The position numbers and the translations under genes are program-made. The notes beneath the pieces were generated by a model. That model saw only the letters and a list, made by a program, of their open reading frames with translations, did not search any database and was not told the origin of the DNA. Source: Chryseobacterium limigenitum (GTDB lineage Bacteria > Bacteroidota > Bacteroidia > Flavobacteriales > Weeksellaceae). Taken from it: 64,000 nucleotides of DNA. Positions 56,696 to 64,000 of this stretch are shown piece by piece; position 1 is the stretch's first letter; each line of letters starts with the position of its first letter. The stretch covers positions 47,709 to 111,708 of the forward strand of contig NZ_FPKW01000013.1 of the NCBI RefSeq assembly GCF_900114875.1, in the 5' to 3' direction.

Positions 56696-57964
56696 TTAAT
56701 TAATTACATCAAATCTTGCATATTCAGCAACCTTTTTAGGAAGCTTAATACCTTCTTCAGTCTGATTATTCTCAAGCAAAGCAGCCATAATTCTTGGTAA
56801 AGCCATTGCAGAACCATTTAACGTGTGAACTAATTGAGATTTACCATCCGTTTTATAACGGCATTTCAAACGATTCGCCTGGAAAGTTTCAAAATTTGAA
56901 ACTGAACTTACTTCCAACCACATTTCCTGAGCAGCACTCCAAACTTCAAAATCGTAAGTCATTGCAGAAGCAAAACCTGTATCTCCTCCACAAAGTCTCA
57001 ACACTCTGTAAGGAAGTTCAAGATCTGTTAAAATCTCTTTGATATGTTCAACCATTTCTTCCAAAACAGCATAAGAATTTTCAGGCTTTTCAAGTCTTAC
57101 AATTTCTACTTTTTCGAACTGGTGAAGACGGTTAAGACCCCTAACGTGAGCTCCATAACTTCCCGCTTCTCTTCTGTAACATTGAGAAAATGCTGTATTT
57201 TTAATCGGAAGATCTTTTTCCTCCAACAAAACGTCACGGTATAAATTCGTAACCGGAACTTCCGCTGTTGGAATTAAATATAAATCATCTGCCTGAATAT
57301 AGTACATCTGCCCTTCTTTATCCGGCAACTGCCCTGTTCCGTATCCTGAAGCTTCATTCACAACGTGAGGCGGATTAACTTCCATATATCCTTTCTCAAC
57401 ATTTTTATCTAAGAAATATTGAACCAAAGCTCTCTGCAATCTTGCCCCTTTTCCTAAATAAACAGGAAAACCGGCACCGGCAATTTTTACACCCAATTCA
57501 AAATCGATCAAATTATATTTTTTAGCCAGTTCCCAATGAGGAATTGCTCCTTCACCAAGACCTTCAACATCATGAGACTGATAAATAATTTCGTTATCGT
57601 CTGCAGAAGCTCCGCTTTTTACCAATTCATTCGGAATGTTCGGAATCTGGTATAAAATATCTAATAAAGCTTTTTCTTTAACTTCTAACTGAGATTTCAA
57701 TTCTGAGCTCGACTCTTTGTATTGTGCTGTTTTAGATTTTGCAGATTCTGCTTCTTCTTTTTTACCTTCTTTCATCAACAATCCAATCTCTTTGGAGATC
57801 TTGTTGATTTCTGAAAGTTGAGAATCTAATTCAAATTGGATTTTTTTTCTTTCGTCGTCAGTAGCAATAGCGTCATCTACCAACTCAAGATTTTTGAATT
57901 GTCTTTTTTTCAGACCTTCTAAAACGCGTTCTTTATTGTCGCGCAAAAAATTGACTTGTAACAT
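56696..57964 (-). CDS. serS: Seryl-tRNA synthetase
   Basis: This 422-residue class II synthetase has an N-terminal antiparallel coiled-coil arm (about 30-105, charged Glu/Lys repeats). Class II motifs follow: NPPHVVNE, TAFSQCYRREAGSYG, and the C-terminal NGSAMALPRIMAALLENNQ. SNFETFQANRLKCRY is typical of SerRS. It is the conserved neighbour to the right of the island. Confidence 0.97.
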   Translation of the reverse strand: MLQVNFLRDNKERVLEGLKKRQFKNLELVDDAIATDDERKKIQFELDSQLSEINKISKEIGLLMKEGKKEEAESAKSKTAQYKESSSELKSQLEVKEKALLDILYQIPNIPNELVKSGASADDNEIIYQSHDVEGLGEGAIPHWELAKKYNLIDFELGVKIAGAGFPVYLGKGARLQRALVQYFLDKNVEKGYMEVNPPHVVNEASGYGTGQLPDKEGQMYYIQADDLYLIPTAEVPVTNLYRDVLLEEKDLPIKNTAFSQCYRREAGSYGAHVRGLNRLHQFEKVEIVRLEKPENSYAVLEEMVEHIKEILTDLELPYRVLRLCGGDTGFASAMTYDFEVWSAAQEMWLEVSSVSNFETFQANRLKCRYKTDGKSQLVHTLNGSAMALPRIMAALLENNQTEEGIKLPKKVAEYARFDVIN

Positions 57965-58030
57965 TGTATTTAGATGTTAGTTATTAGAATGTTAGACATA
58001 AATTATCTAACAGTTGTGCAAATTTAAAAA

Positions 58031-58534
58031 TTATTTTATGATCGTAACTACATTTGGCCCGCCAGGTTGTTTTGTAAACCTTAAGGTATCATTATAATAT
58101 ACTTTGGATACTTCAAAAACTGTAGGAGTCCGGCGGTACTGAATCTCCAATTTTTCCTGAATCGTATCTATCGGTACATTATTTATCGCTTTTCTTAGCG
58201 AAACAGTAATAACCGAATGATAGGTTTTATTATTTGGATCCAAAGTGTCCAGTCCTATTCTTTTTGCTCCTGCAATATATTCAATATAAAAAAGAGAATC
58301 GGAAGTCACTTTTAGTGAACTGGTTACGGGCGCAATATTTGTATCTCCTAAATCATCATTTAACGAATATGTATAGAAAGTACTGTCTTTCTTTTTATGA
58401 AATAAGTCCCTCCCGGAGCTATTTTTCATGTAAATATTTAATATCTGATCTATTTTTTGAATATCATCTTCGTCACCTCCACAGCTTAGAAGTGCAAAAA
58501 ATACGACCAATATTCCGAAAATAACATTTTTCAT
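58031..58534 (-). CDS. Small lipoprotein of unknown function
   Basis: This 167-residue protein has a lipoprotein signal (GILVVFFALLSC, Cys18) and a beta-rich, Asp/Thr-rich body. The C-terminal KVYYNDTLRFTKQPGG resembles the end of an FKBP-like fold, but the catalytic part is not recognisable. It might belong to the small exported proteins next to flippase genes in flavobacteria. I cannot name it. Confidence 0.6.
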   Translation of the reverse strand: MKNVIFGILVVFFALLSCGGDEDDIQKIDQILNIYMKNSSGRDLFHKKKDSTFYTYSLNDDLGDTNIAPVTSSLKVTSDSLFYIEYIAGAKRIGLDTLDPNNKTYHSVITVSLRKAINNVPIDTIQEKLEIQYRRTPTVFEVSKVYYNDTLRFTKQPGGPNVVTIIK

Positions 58535-58561
58535 TCCAACAAAGATAACAAAGATTTATAA

Positions 58562-59806
58562 TTAAGAAAGTTTCCGCAGGTATAATAAGAAAAATATCAT
58601 GTAAGAAAATCCTGAAATAAGTAATGTACAAGTCATCGCAATTCCCATCCCAACAACTCCGTACGTCGGAATTAAAAGAGATGACATTCCGTATAAAATA
58701 AGAAGTGAAGCAATGCTGACCCACGTATTAATCTCAATTTTTCCTACCGCGGGCAATAGATTTCCGTAAAGGTTTCTGGTCAACATCCCAACATTAAAAC
58801 CAACCAATAAAATCATTAATAAAGTCCCGTTTTCCACATACGTTTTCCCGAAAAAAAACTGCAGAATATATTCATCAAAAAAGAAAAAGAAAACAAATAT
58901 TCCTGCACAGATCGGTAAAAATATTTTATGAAAATTAACAACATATGAGCTGAGGAATTTCTTATTCTTATAATTTTTTGAAAGTATCGGAAAATCACTC
59001 TGTAAAAAGCTTACCGCTAAAAATGTAATATTCGAGGGTATTAAAATCGCTACTCTGTAATTGGCAACGGCAGTTTCATTCATTAAAAAACCAAGCAGTA
59101 AAATGTCCAAAGAAAATAATGTCTCCGAAATAAGTGAGGTTGCAGCAGTAAATGCACCGTAACGCCACATTTCTTTATAATTTTCGGGGATAAATTTTCG
59201 GGATAAATAAATATCCTTTTTAAGCCAGAATAAAGCTAAATAAGGCGTAATCGCAATCGCAATAAGATATCCGTAGAATTTGAAAAAATAAGTACAGATA
59301 AATATTAAAACTAATCCGCCAATATTCACAACATTATTAATCCTTGCAAACGTTTGATTCTTTCCTGTAATCCGGTAAAAAGCCTGAATATGATTGACAA
59401 AATAATATCCTCCAAGTCTTATTGCACAAAAAATAAAAATGAGGAAAATATCTTCATATTTACTGAAATAAAATATTGAAGCTCCCAAAAACAGGATAAT
59501 TAATATAATTTCAAATAAAATTCCTTTGAAAAAAAAATAAGATGATATTTTGAGTTTTTCATTTTCATCAGATGAAATAGAACCGAATCTCATTAAACTT
59601 TGTCCGCTTCCAAAACCTGTAAACGGCAAAAAAATCGTCAGAACCGAGAGAACAATGCTTAATACTCCGAATTCATTTTCAGGAAGTAATCTGATGATGA
59701 ATAAAGAACCAATGAAACCGCAGATTTTGGCTATCAGGAAAGATAAGAAAACGTAATGCCCACTATTATTAAAAAAACTTCTTAAAAAATCTTTCAGACT
59801 TTTCAC
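58562..59806 (-). CDS. Polysaccharide flippase (MOP superfamily, Wzx-like)
   Basis: This 414-residue membrane protein has about 12 hydrophobic segments. It opens with NSGHYVFLSFLIAKICGFIGSLFIIRLLPENEFGVLSI, the usual Polysacc_synt entry, and flips lipid-linked oligosaccharides. It starts at a GTG that overlaps the glycosyltransferase stop (GTGA), so the two are coupled. Confidence 0.88.
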   Translation of the reverse strand: MKSLKDFLRSFFNNSGHYVFLSFLIAKICGFIGSLFIIRLLPENEFGVLSIVLSVLTIFLPFTGFGSGQSLMRFGSISSDENEKLKISSYFFFKGILFEIILIILFLGASIFYFSKYEDIFLIFIFCAIRLGGYYFVNHIQAFYRITGKNQTFARINNVVNIGGLVLIFICTYFFKFYGYLIAIAITPYLALFWLKKDIYLSRKFIPENYKEMWRYGAFTAATSLISETLFSLDILLLGFLMNETAVANYRVAILIPSNITFLAVSFLQSDFPILSKNYKNKKFLSSYVVNFHKIFLPICAGIFVFFFFFDEYILQFFFGKTYVENGTLLMILLVGFNVGMLTRNLYGNLLPAVGKIEINTWVSIASLLILYGMSSLLIPTYGVVGMGIAMTCTLLISGFSYMIFFLLYLRKLS

Positions 59807-60939
59807 GACAGTTTGTTTTTAGCAATAACTTCATTATAAACTTCTGTAAATTGTCTCGCAATAGACTCTCTTGAATAGCTGTTTACAGAAAATTGTCTGA
59901 TCTCAGATTCATTTTTAAAAGTATATTCCTGCTTGCAGATTCTTTCTAAAACGCTGTAAAGCTGATCTGTATTGTTTTTTTCAATTCCGATTCCTAAACC
60001 ATCAATGATAAATTCGGCCGCACCGCCAACTTTTGTTGAGATCACAGGTTTTCCGCAAGCGTAAGACTCTAAAATTACACAGCCCTGAGTTTCATTTTCA
60101 CTGAATAAGATGAAATAATCCGAGTTCTGCATTTTCCCTGCAACTTCGGCGTAACTAATTGCATCAAAAACTTTTATATAATTTTCTGCTTGTAAATCTT
60201 TAACCAAATTAATCAAAGATTCAGTATCACCGTCGCCCCCTATTTCTAAACTCACCTGAAATCCGTTTTGATGTAGCAAATGAACAGCATTAATGATATC
60301 TTTCGGTCTTTTACGGGGAATTAAGCTTGATACATGAAGAAATTTGACTTCAGGTTGTTCAGTTTTAGCCTTAATAGTAAAAAGCTCAGTATCAACAACA
60401 TTTGAAATTACTTTCATTGGAGTTTCAATTCCTAATTGTTTTAAGCTGTCTTTTAAATTATAGCTTACCGGCAAAATATATCCCGCATTTTCAGCGATAT
60501 ACTTGGCAATTCTCTTAATATTATTGGAAGTTTTGGATAGATTTTGCTCCTGTAAAGCCGTCCAATGTTCTGTAATAACAAATGGAATTTTATACTTTTT
60601 CTTCAAATACACCGCAAACAGCATATTGTTATGAAGAACGCTGGCATGAACCAGATCAGGCTTCTGTATCTTTGCAAATCCCATTTTGTAGGCTTTCATT
60701 CGTCTGAAGAAATTCAGAGCCGGATTGTTGGAGTTTTTGTAATAAATAATCAATGTTCTGATTTCATTTATTATTTTATCATCCAAGATAAATTCCTCCT
60801 TTTGGTTAAAATCGCCGATTGTATGTAATATTTCCACATTATGTAACAATGCAGCCGCTTCTGCGTGTCGCTGCACAAAATTACCGTTAGTAGGTTCCAG
60901 TTTGTTCGGGAACCAAGAGGAAATAAAAAGTATTTTCAA
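59803..60939 (-). CDS. Glycosyltransferase family 4
   Basis: This 378-residue GT-B transferase starts with KILFISSWFPNKLEPTNGNFVQRHAEA, typical of the family. The donor-binding C-terminal half shows HVSSLIPRKRPKDII and SENETQGCVILESYACGKPVI, with the EX7E motif. It starts at a TTG that the conserved N-terminus fixes. It probably adds a hexose to a surface glycan exported by the adjacent flippase; donor and acceptor are unknown. Confidence 0.88.
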   Translation of the reverse strand: MKILFISSWFPNKLEPTNGNFVQRHAEAAALLHNVEILHTIGDFNQKEEFILDDKIINEIRTLIIYYKNSNNPALNFFRRMKAYKMGFAKIQKPDLVHASVLHNNMLFAVYLKKKYKIPFVITEHWTALQEQNLSKTSNNIKRIAKYIAENAGYILPVSYNLKDSLKQLGIETPMKVISNVVDTELFTIKAKTEQPEVKFLHVSSLIPRKRPKDIINAVHLLHQNGFQVSLEIGGDGDTESLINLVKDLQAENYIKVFDAISYAEVAGKMQNSDYFILFSENETQGCVILESYACGKPVISTKVGGAAEFIIDGLGIGIEKNNTDQLYSVLERICKQEYTFKNESEIRQFSVNSYSRESIARQFTEVYNEVIAKNKLS

Positions 60940-60945
60940 AAGAGA

Positions 60946-61434
60946 TTATTTTATAGAAGCAGCCCAACTTTTATCGATTGGTAGAAGAAAATGACCCAAG
61001 AAATCAAGATATGTGTTTTTTGAGAAATCAAAAACCTCAATATCTCTAGACAATTCTCCGTTTCTCAATTTTGTTTTAAAATCGACCAATTTTAAGGTTT
61101 TAATTTCTCCATTTTCTACAAAACTAGCTTTCATTCTGTCGAATAAACCTAATTGATACTCTTCATCGATCTCCCTCATGATCTTGCCCAGCGCATCGAT
61201 ACTACATCCGGAAGCCATTTCCTTCTCCTCGTCCACACAAACCACGATAAACTGATTTTTCTCGATCTTAAAAGATGATGAAAGCGGTTTTCCGTGTGCA
61301 GCCCAAGTTGCCAGAAAATCATACAATTTTTCAGTAACAGTCTTTGCTTCCTTGGTTGTGAAAGGTCTTGATGCCGGATATATAATGACTCTGTAGTCGT
61401 TAGCTTCTACGATACTTGATTCCTCAATCTTCAT
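60946..61434 (-). CDS. Conserved protein often mislabelled 'ABC transporter ATPase'
   Basis: This 162-residue soluble protein contains YRVIIYPASRPFTTKEAKTV, WAAHGKPLSSSFKIE and GCSIDALGKIMREIDEEY. I recall close relatives in flavobacteria being annotated as ABC transporter ATPase, but no Walker A, Walker B or signature motif is present. It is not an ATPase on sequence evidence. Its function is unknown. It precedes the glycosyltransferase by 6 bp. Confidence 0.7.
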   Translation of the reverse strand: MKIEESSIVEANDYRVIIYPASRPFTTKEAKTVTEKLYDFLATWAAHGKPLSSSFKIEKNQFIVVCVDEEKEMASGCSIDALGKIMREIDEEYQLGLFDRMKASFVENGEIKTLKLVDFKTKLRNGELSRDIEVFDFSKNTYLDFLGHFLLPIDKSWAASIK

Positions 61435-61513
61435 TTTAGATGATTTTTAAAGTATAAAATTACGATTTTTTCTTCAAATACTAAGAGTTGTGACTTATTA
61501 CAATCTATCTGAA

Positions 61514-61655
61514 TTATTGAATAAACTCAAAAACAGCGTTATAAGAATTCTCGTTTTGGCTGAGAACTTTTGTTTTGGTGTAGCCTTTTTCTGTGAGTAA
61601 TTGTATTAATTCTTTTTCACTGCGGTTGGAGGCTTTGAGGGCAATATTGTTTATT
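61514..61655 (-). pseudogene. C-terminal coding remnant near RHS locus
   Basis: A start-less frame reads NIALKASNRSEKELIQLL, then TEKGYTKTKVLSQNENSYN and stops at 61514. There is no ATG or other start between it and an upstream in-frame stop. The same first 23 codons recur in the second unit of the tandem repeat (NIALKSSNRSEKELIQLLTE), where the frame ends differently. It appears to be the tail of a lost toxin, immunity or RHS-linked gene. Confidence 0.6.
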
Positions 61656-61885
61656 TAAGTAAATAACCGCTACAATATTGAAGCGGTTATTTCTATGTGA
61701 TAGCTCAAAGTCACAGACTTTGCGCAGCGGGGGTAGCCCTTTTCAGTAAGTAATTGTATTAATTCTTTTTCGCTGCGGTTTGAGCTTTTGAGGGCGATAT
61801 TATTTATTTAAGTAAATAACCGCTACAATATTGAAGCGGTTATTTCTATGTAATAGCTCAAAGTCACAGACTTTGCGCAGCGGGG
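61580..61885. repeat. Two tandem 153-bp units
   Basis: 61580-61732 and 61733-61885 match at about 143 of 153 positions by eye. Each unit has a coding-like part, a hairpin (AATAACCGCT ... AGCGGTTATT around CAATATTGA-like loop) and a CAAAGTCACAGACTTTG palindrome followed by CGCAGCGGGG. No transposase is inside. Together with 61435-61513 and 61886-61912 this accounts for the 478-bp gene-free interval. Confidence 0.9.
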
Positions 61886-61912
61886 AAGTCAAGATGAGTT
61901 CATTATATAATT

Positions 61913-62338
61913 TCAATCTATAACAACATCTTTCCAATTTGTTTTACAGCTATCTTTCCATTTTTTAGGAAACCCTTCATCGTCTAATATACTTTTAGGT
62001 ATTGAGACATATTTAAGTTTTTTTCTTTTACCATCTTTTCCTTTAACATAAAAAAAAGGAGAATTTTTTTCTTTTAAAATAATTTCACCCACATTTACGC
62101 TATCAACACTTTCGCCTAAAAAAATCAATGTGTCAGAATTATTATATCTTGATAATTTCACATGTGTTATAAGTCCTTCTCTAACAGCAACTTTCTTTTT
62201 TATTTTCCCTTCTAATGCAACCCTAATATCCGCAATAATAAACTTAAAACCATCATTTGGTGAATAAGTAGATATATAGAATACAAATGTTGCAGCTGCT
62301 AGAGCTAAAAATAAATATAATAAGTCTCTCTTTTTCAT
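61913..62338 (-). CDS. Membrane-anchored hypothetical protein next to RHS gene
   Basis: This 141-residue protein has one N-terminal helix (about 7-24, LLYLFLALAAATFVFYI) and a beta-rich, Lys-rich body (LITHVKLSRYNNSDTLIFLGESVDSVNVGEIILKEKN). It starts 1 bp after the RHS stop on the same strand, the usual place for an immunity gene of a polymorphic toxin. I do not recognise the fold, so immunity is inference from position. Confidence 0.6.
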   Translation of the reverse strand: MKKRDLLYLFLALAAATFVFYISTYSPNDGFKFIIADIRVALEGKIKKKVAVREGLITHVKLSRYNNSDTLIFLGESVDSVNVGEIILKEKNSPFFYVKGKDGKRKKLKYVSIPKSILDDEGFPKKWKDSCKTNWKDVVID

Positions 62339-62339
62339 T

Positions 62340-63698
62340 TTAAAATAATTTTTTTAATAGTGTGTAATCAGACCAAAATATTTTCCCCCCTAGACTTGCT
62401 CCATGTCCAATACCATTAGATACTGTAACCCATGTAGTTTTACTTTTTTGATTAGGCCATAACTCTCCGTCGTTTGTTCTGTTTCCCCATGATTTTGAGT
62501 ACCCCCAAACACCTACCCCAAAAGCATGTCCTGAAGATTTTCCAGCATACCCTAATGCATTAAAATTCTTTTTATCTGTATCCTCATATTTTGAATAAAA
62601 CTTACTGATACCTATAGAACCTTCTAAACCTGTATTTCCTCCTTTGTACCCGTAGACATAACCACTTCCAGCATTTCCTCCTCCCATAAAGTAAACAAAA
62701 GCTAATCCTCCGTTCATTCCTCCTCCCATAGTTGCACTATAATCTAAGCTAAAACCAACTGCATGAGCTCCCATTTTTTCATAGGTACTCAAATTAATAG
62801 TCATAGGATTGCTTATTTCAGTATCTGTATCTAATGTTACATCTTTATATATTTTTTTTGATAATATCCGATACATAATATGTCCTTTTCTATTTCTAAT
62901 GATAATATCTTCTTCTCCGTACATATCATCAGGTGAAATTATATATCTATAGCCAGCATCAATCATATTTGTTGAAGTTATCTTATTATCGAATAAGTTA
63001 CTTTTATAAGATATCCCTCCAATAATCCCACCTAAGAAGTTAGACCCGTTAAATGCAGAGCTTAAACCTCCTGAAACAAGTCCCGGCAAGAAGCTTTTAA
63101 TGGCTCCAGGATTACTGGCAATATTTCCTAACGCACCGGAAATAGCTGCTCCGCCTATTGCTCCACCTAATACTGCACTCCATGTTCTTTGCCAATCCCA
63201 TTTTGCAGGATTCCATGAGCCATTTGCCTGCACACCATTTAAATACCCTCCTACTAAAGCCCCTACAGCCCACATCAAAAATTCACCATTAGGATCATTA
63301 TACATCAACGGATTATTCAACACATACCCATATTTATTATAATTCTGGGTATTGGTGGGATCCTGTATGTTTTCATCTGCATTTAAGAACCTTCTTAACA
63401 GTGGATCGTACAATCTTCCGTTCATGTGGATGATGCCTACTTCTGCAAAATGCTCATGACTTGTGTAGCCCCTTTCTACTAATAACGAAGTGTTGTCAAT
63501 TATATTTTTATCCGTAATAATCGCTCCGTTTCCAATTTGAAGATGAGTGAAATTACCCCATGCATCAAAATGTCTCTGCTCAAGCTTATTTCCTGCTTCG
63601 TCACTTATTGCCAGAATACTACCTATATAATCTTTATGTAAGAATTTATAAGAACCTGTAGATTCATCATAATTTTTAAGATAAATAATATGAACTTG
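62340..63698 (-). pseudogene. RHS core plus unknown C-terminal tip, 5'-truncated by IS
   Basis: The frame encodes about 453 residues. It begins inside RHS repeats (YDESTGSYKFLHKDYIGSIL), contains the RHS core end (GRLYDPLLRRFLNADENIQD, then NNPLMYNDPNGE near 130-141), a hydrophobic Gly/Ala-rich pretoxin segment (about 142-200), and a variable tip of about 250 residues rich in Gly (YFMGGGNAGSGYVYGYKGG). I cannot identify a toxin family. The N-terminal thousand-odd residues are missing because an IS3 element end abuts the frame. Only a TTG within the IS end could start it, so expression is doubtful. Confidence 0.8.
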
Positions 63699-64000
63699 CA
63701 ACTATTTTTGAGACAAAATTTATATACTCTTTATGCTACATTTTTAGATTGATTAGACATTAAATTTTGATACTCTTTTATGGTTAAATTTCCTAAAGCC
63801 GAATGCCTTCTGTGAGTGTTGTAAAATGTTTCTATATATTCAAACACAGAGTTTTTAGCATGATCTCTAGTTTCATATTTATTTTGATAGACAAGTTCGG
63901 TTTTCAGAGTTTTGAAAAAGCTCTCAGCTACAGCATTGTCATAACAATTTCCTTTTCCGCTCATGCTTCGAGTAATGTTTTTTCCGACTATTGATGTAAA
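63694..64000 (-). mobile_element. IS3-family element, one end only
   Basis: The element starts near 63694-63698, where RHS coding ends and TGCAACTATTTTTGAGACAA begins (a TG-starting terminus). It holds the transposase 3' end and runs off the window. The exact end and any target duplication cannot be fixed without the other end. Confidence 0.75.
63731..64000 (-). CDS. IS3-family transposase (OrfB), C-terminal part
   Basis: About 89 residues are visible and the frame is open at base 64000. [24 protein letters not shown] carries the last acidic residue of the DDE integrase triad (AESFF), and the C-terminus [19 protein letters not shown] is the usual IS3/IS150-type ending. It is a partial gene only because the window ends; integrity of the rest is unknown. 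Confidence 0.93.
   Translation of the reverse strand, partial: FTSIVGKNITRSMSGKGNCYDNAVAESFFKTLKTELVYQNKYETRDHAKNSVFEYIETFYNTHRRHSALGNLTIKEYQNLMSNQSKNVA

Overview
The window is AT-rich chromosomal DNA from a member of the Bacteroidota, most likely a flavobacterium of the Chryseobacterium type (Weeksellaceae). This rests on TAnnTTTG-like -7 boxes, few Shine-Dalgarno sites, many SPI/SPII-exported proteins, SusC-like and OMP_b-brl_3 outer-membrane barrels, a fused ccoNO cbb3 oxidase, RHS proteins, and dispersed repeats that I recall from flavobacterial genomes. Genus-level placement is inference.

Layout. 1-6 kb: end of a two-component system, a PepSY-like locus with a split third repeat, a YjjG-type HAD phosphatase, a 44-residue protein next to an ECF-like sigma factor, and metK. 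6-11.4 kb: divergent oxyR/katA, an enoyl-CoA hydratase, then dCMP deaminase, xerD and a NUDIX hydrolase close together. 11.4-20 kb: envelope and housekeeping genes (heme-binding protein, Ig-like lipoprotein, serine hydrolase, 2-hydroxyacid dehydrogenase, acyl-CoA thioesterase, HU/CCDC81 protein), with REP-like repeats in the gaps, ending in a TonB receptor under a TPP riboswitch (a probable thiamine importer). 20-27 kb: WG-repeat protein, then acnB and an AcnA-type aconitase. A decayed copy of the acnA 5' end lies upstream of acnB. 27-32 kb: LytS/LytTR-type pair opposite a DUF5694 protein and an outer-membrane barrel. 32-39 kb: thiamine operon (thiS-thiC-thiE-like-thiD-thiE-thiG-thiH-thiF) behind a second TPP riboswitch. 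39-43 kb: GH19 lysozyme-like enzyme, RluA, panB and a Crp/Fnr regulator. 43-52.7 kb: complete cbb3 oxidase assembly and structural locus (ccoI, ccoS, ccoNO, ccoQ, ccoP, ccoG, ccoH, TauE/SafE-like) plus a lipoprotein.

52.75-56.6 kb is a small accessory island: a decayed XRE regulator, a ribosomal peptide precursor with a Thr/Asp-rich core, a DUF6624-like lipoprotein, an ATP-grasp ligase, a 67-residue protein of unknown role, and a SPASM-domain protein with no radical-SAM cysteine triad. This is a 'grasp-with-spasm' type RiPP locus. The island is bracketed by an exact 71-bp direct repeat carrying the 3' end of the preceding lipoprotein gene and its terminator. I take it to be the most interesting system here.

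56.7-61.4 kb: serS, a lipoprotein, a flippase, a glycosyltransferase and a conserved protein usually mislabelled 'ABC transporter ATPase'. 61.4-64 kb is a degraded polymorphic-toxin (RHS) locus: a 153-bp tandem duplication carrying remnants of a C-terminal coding segment, a possible immunity or partner protein, and an RHS core plus unknown tip cut off at its 5' side by an IS3-family element that runs off the window.
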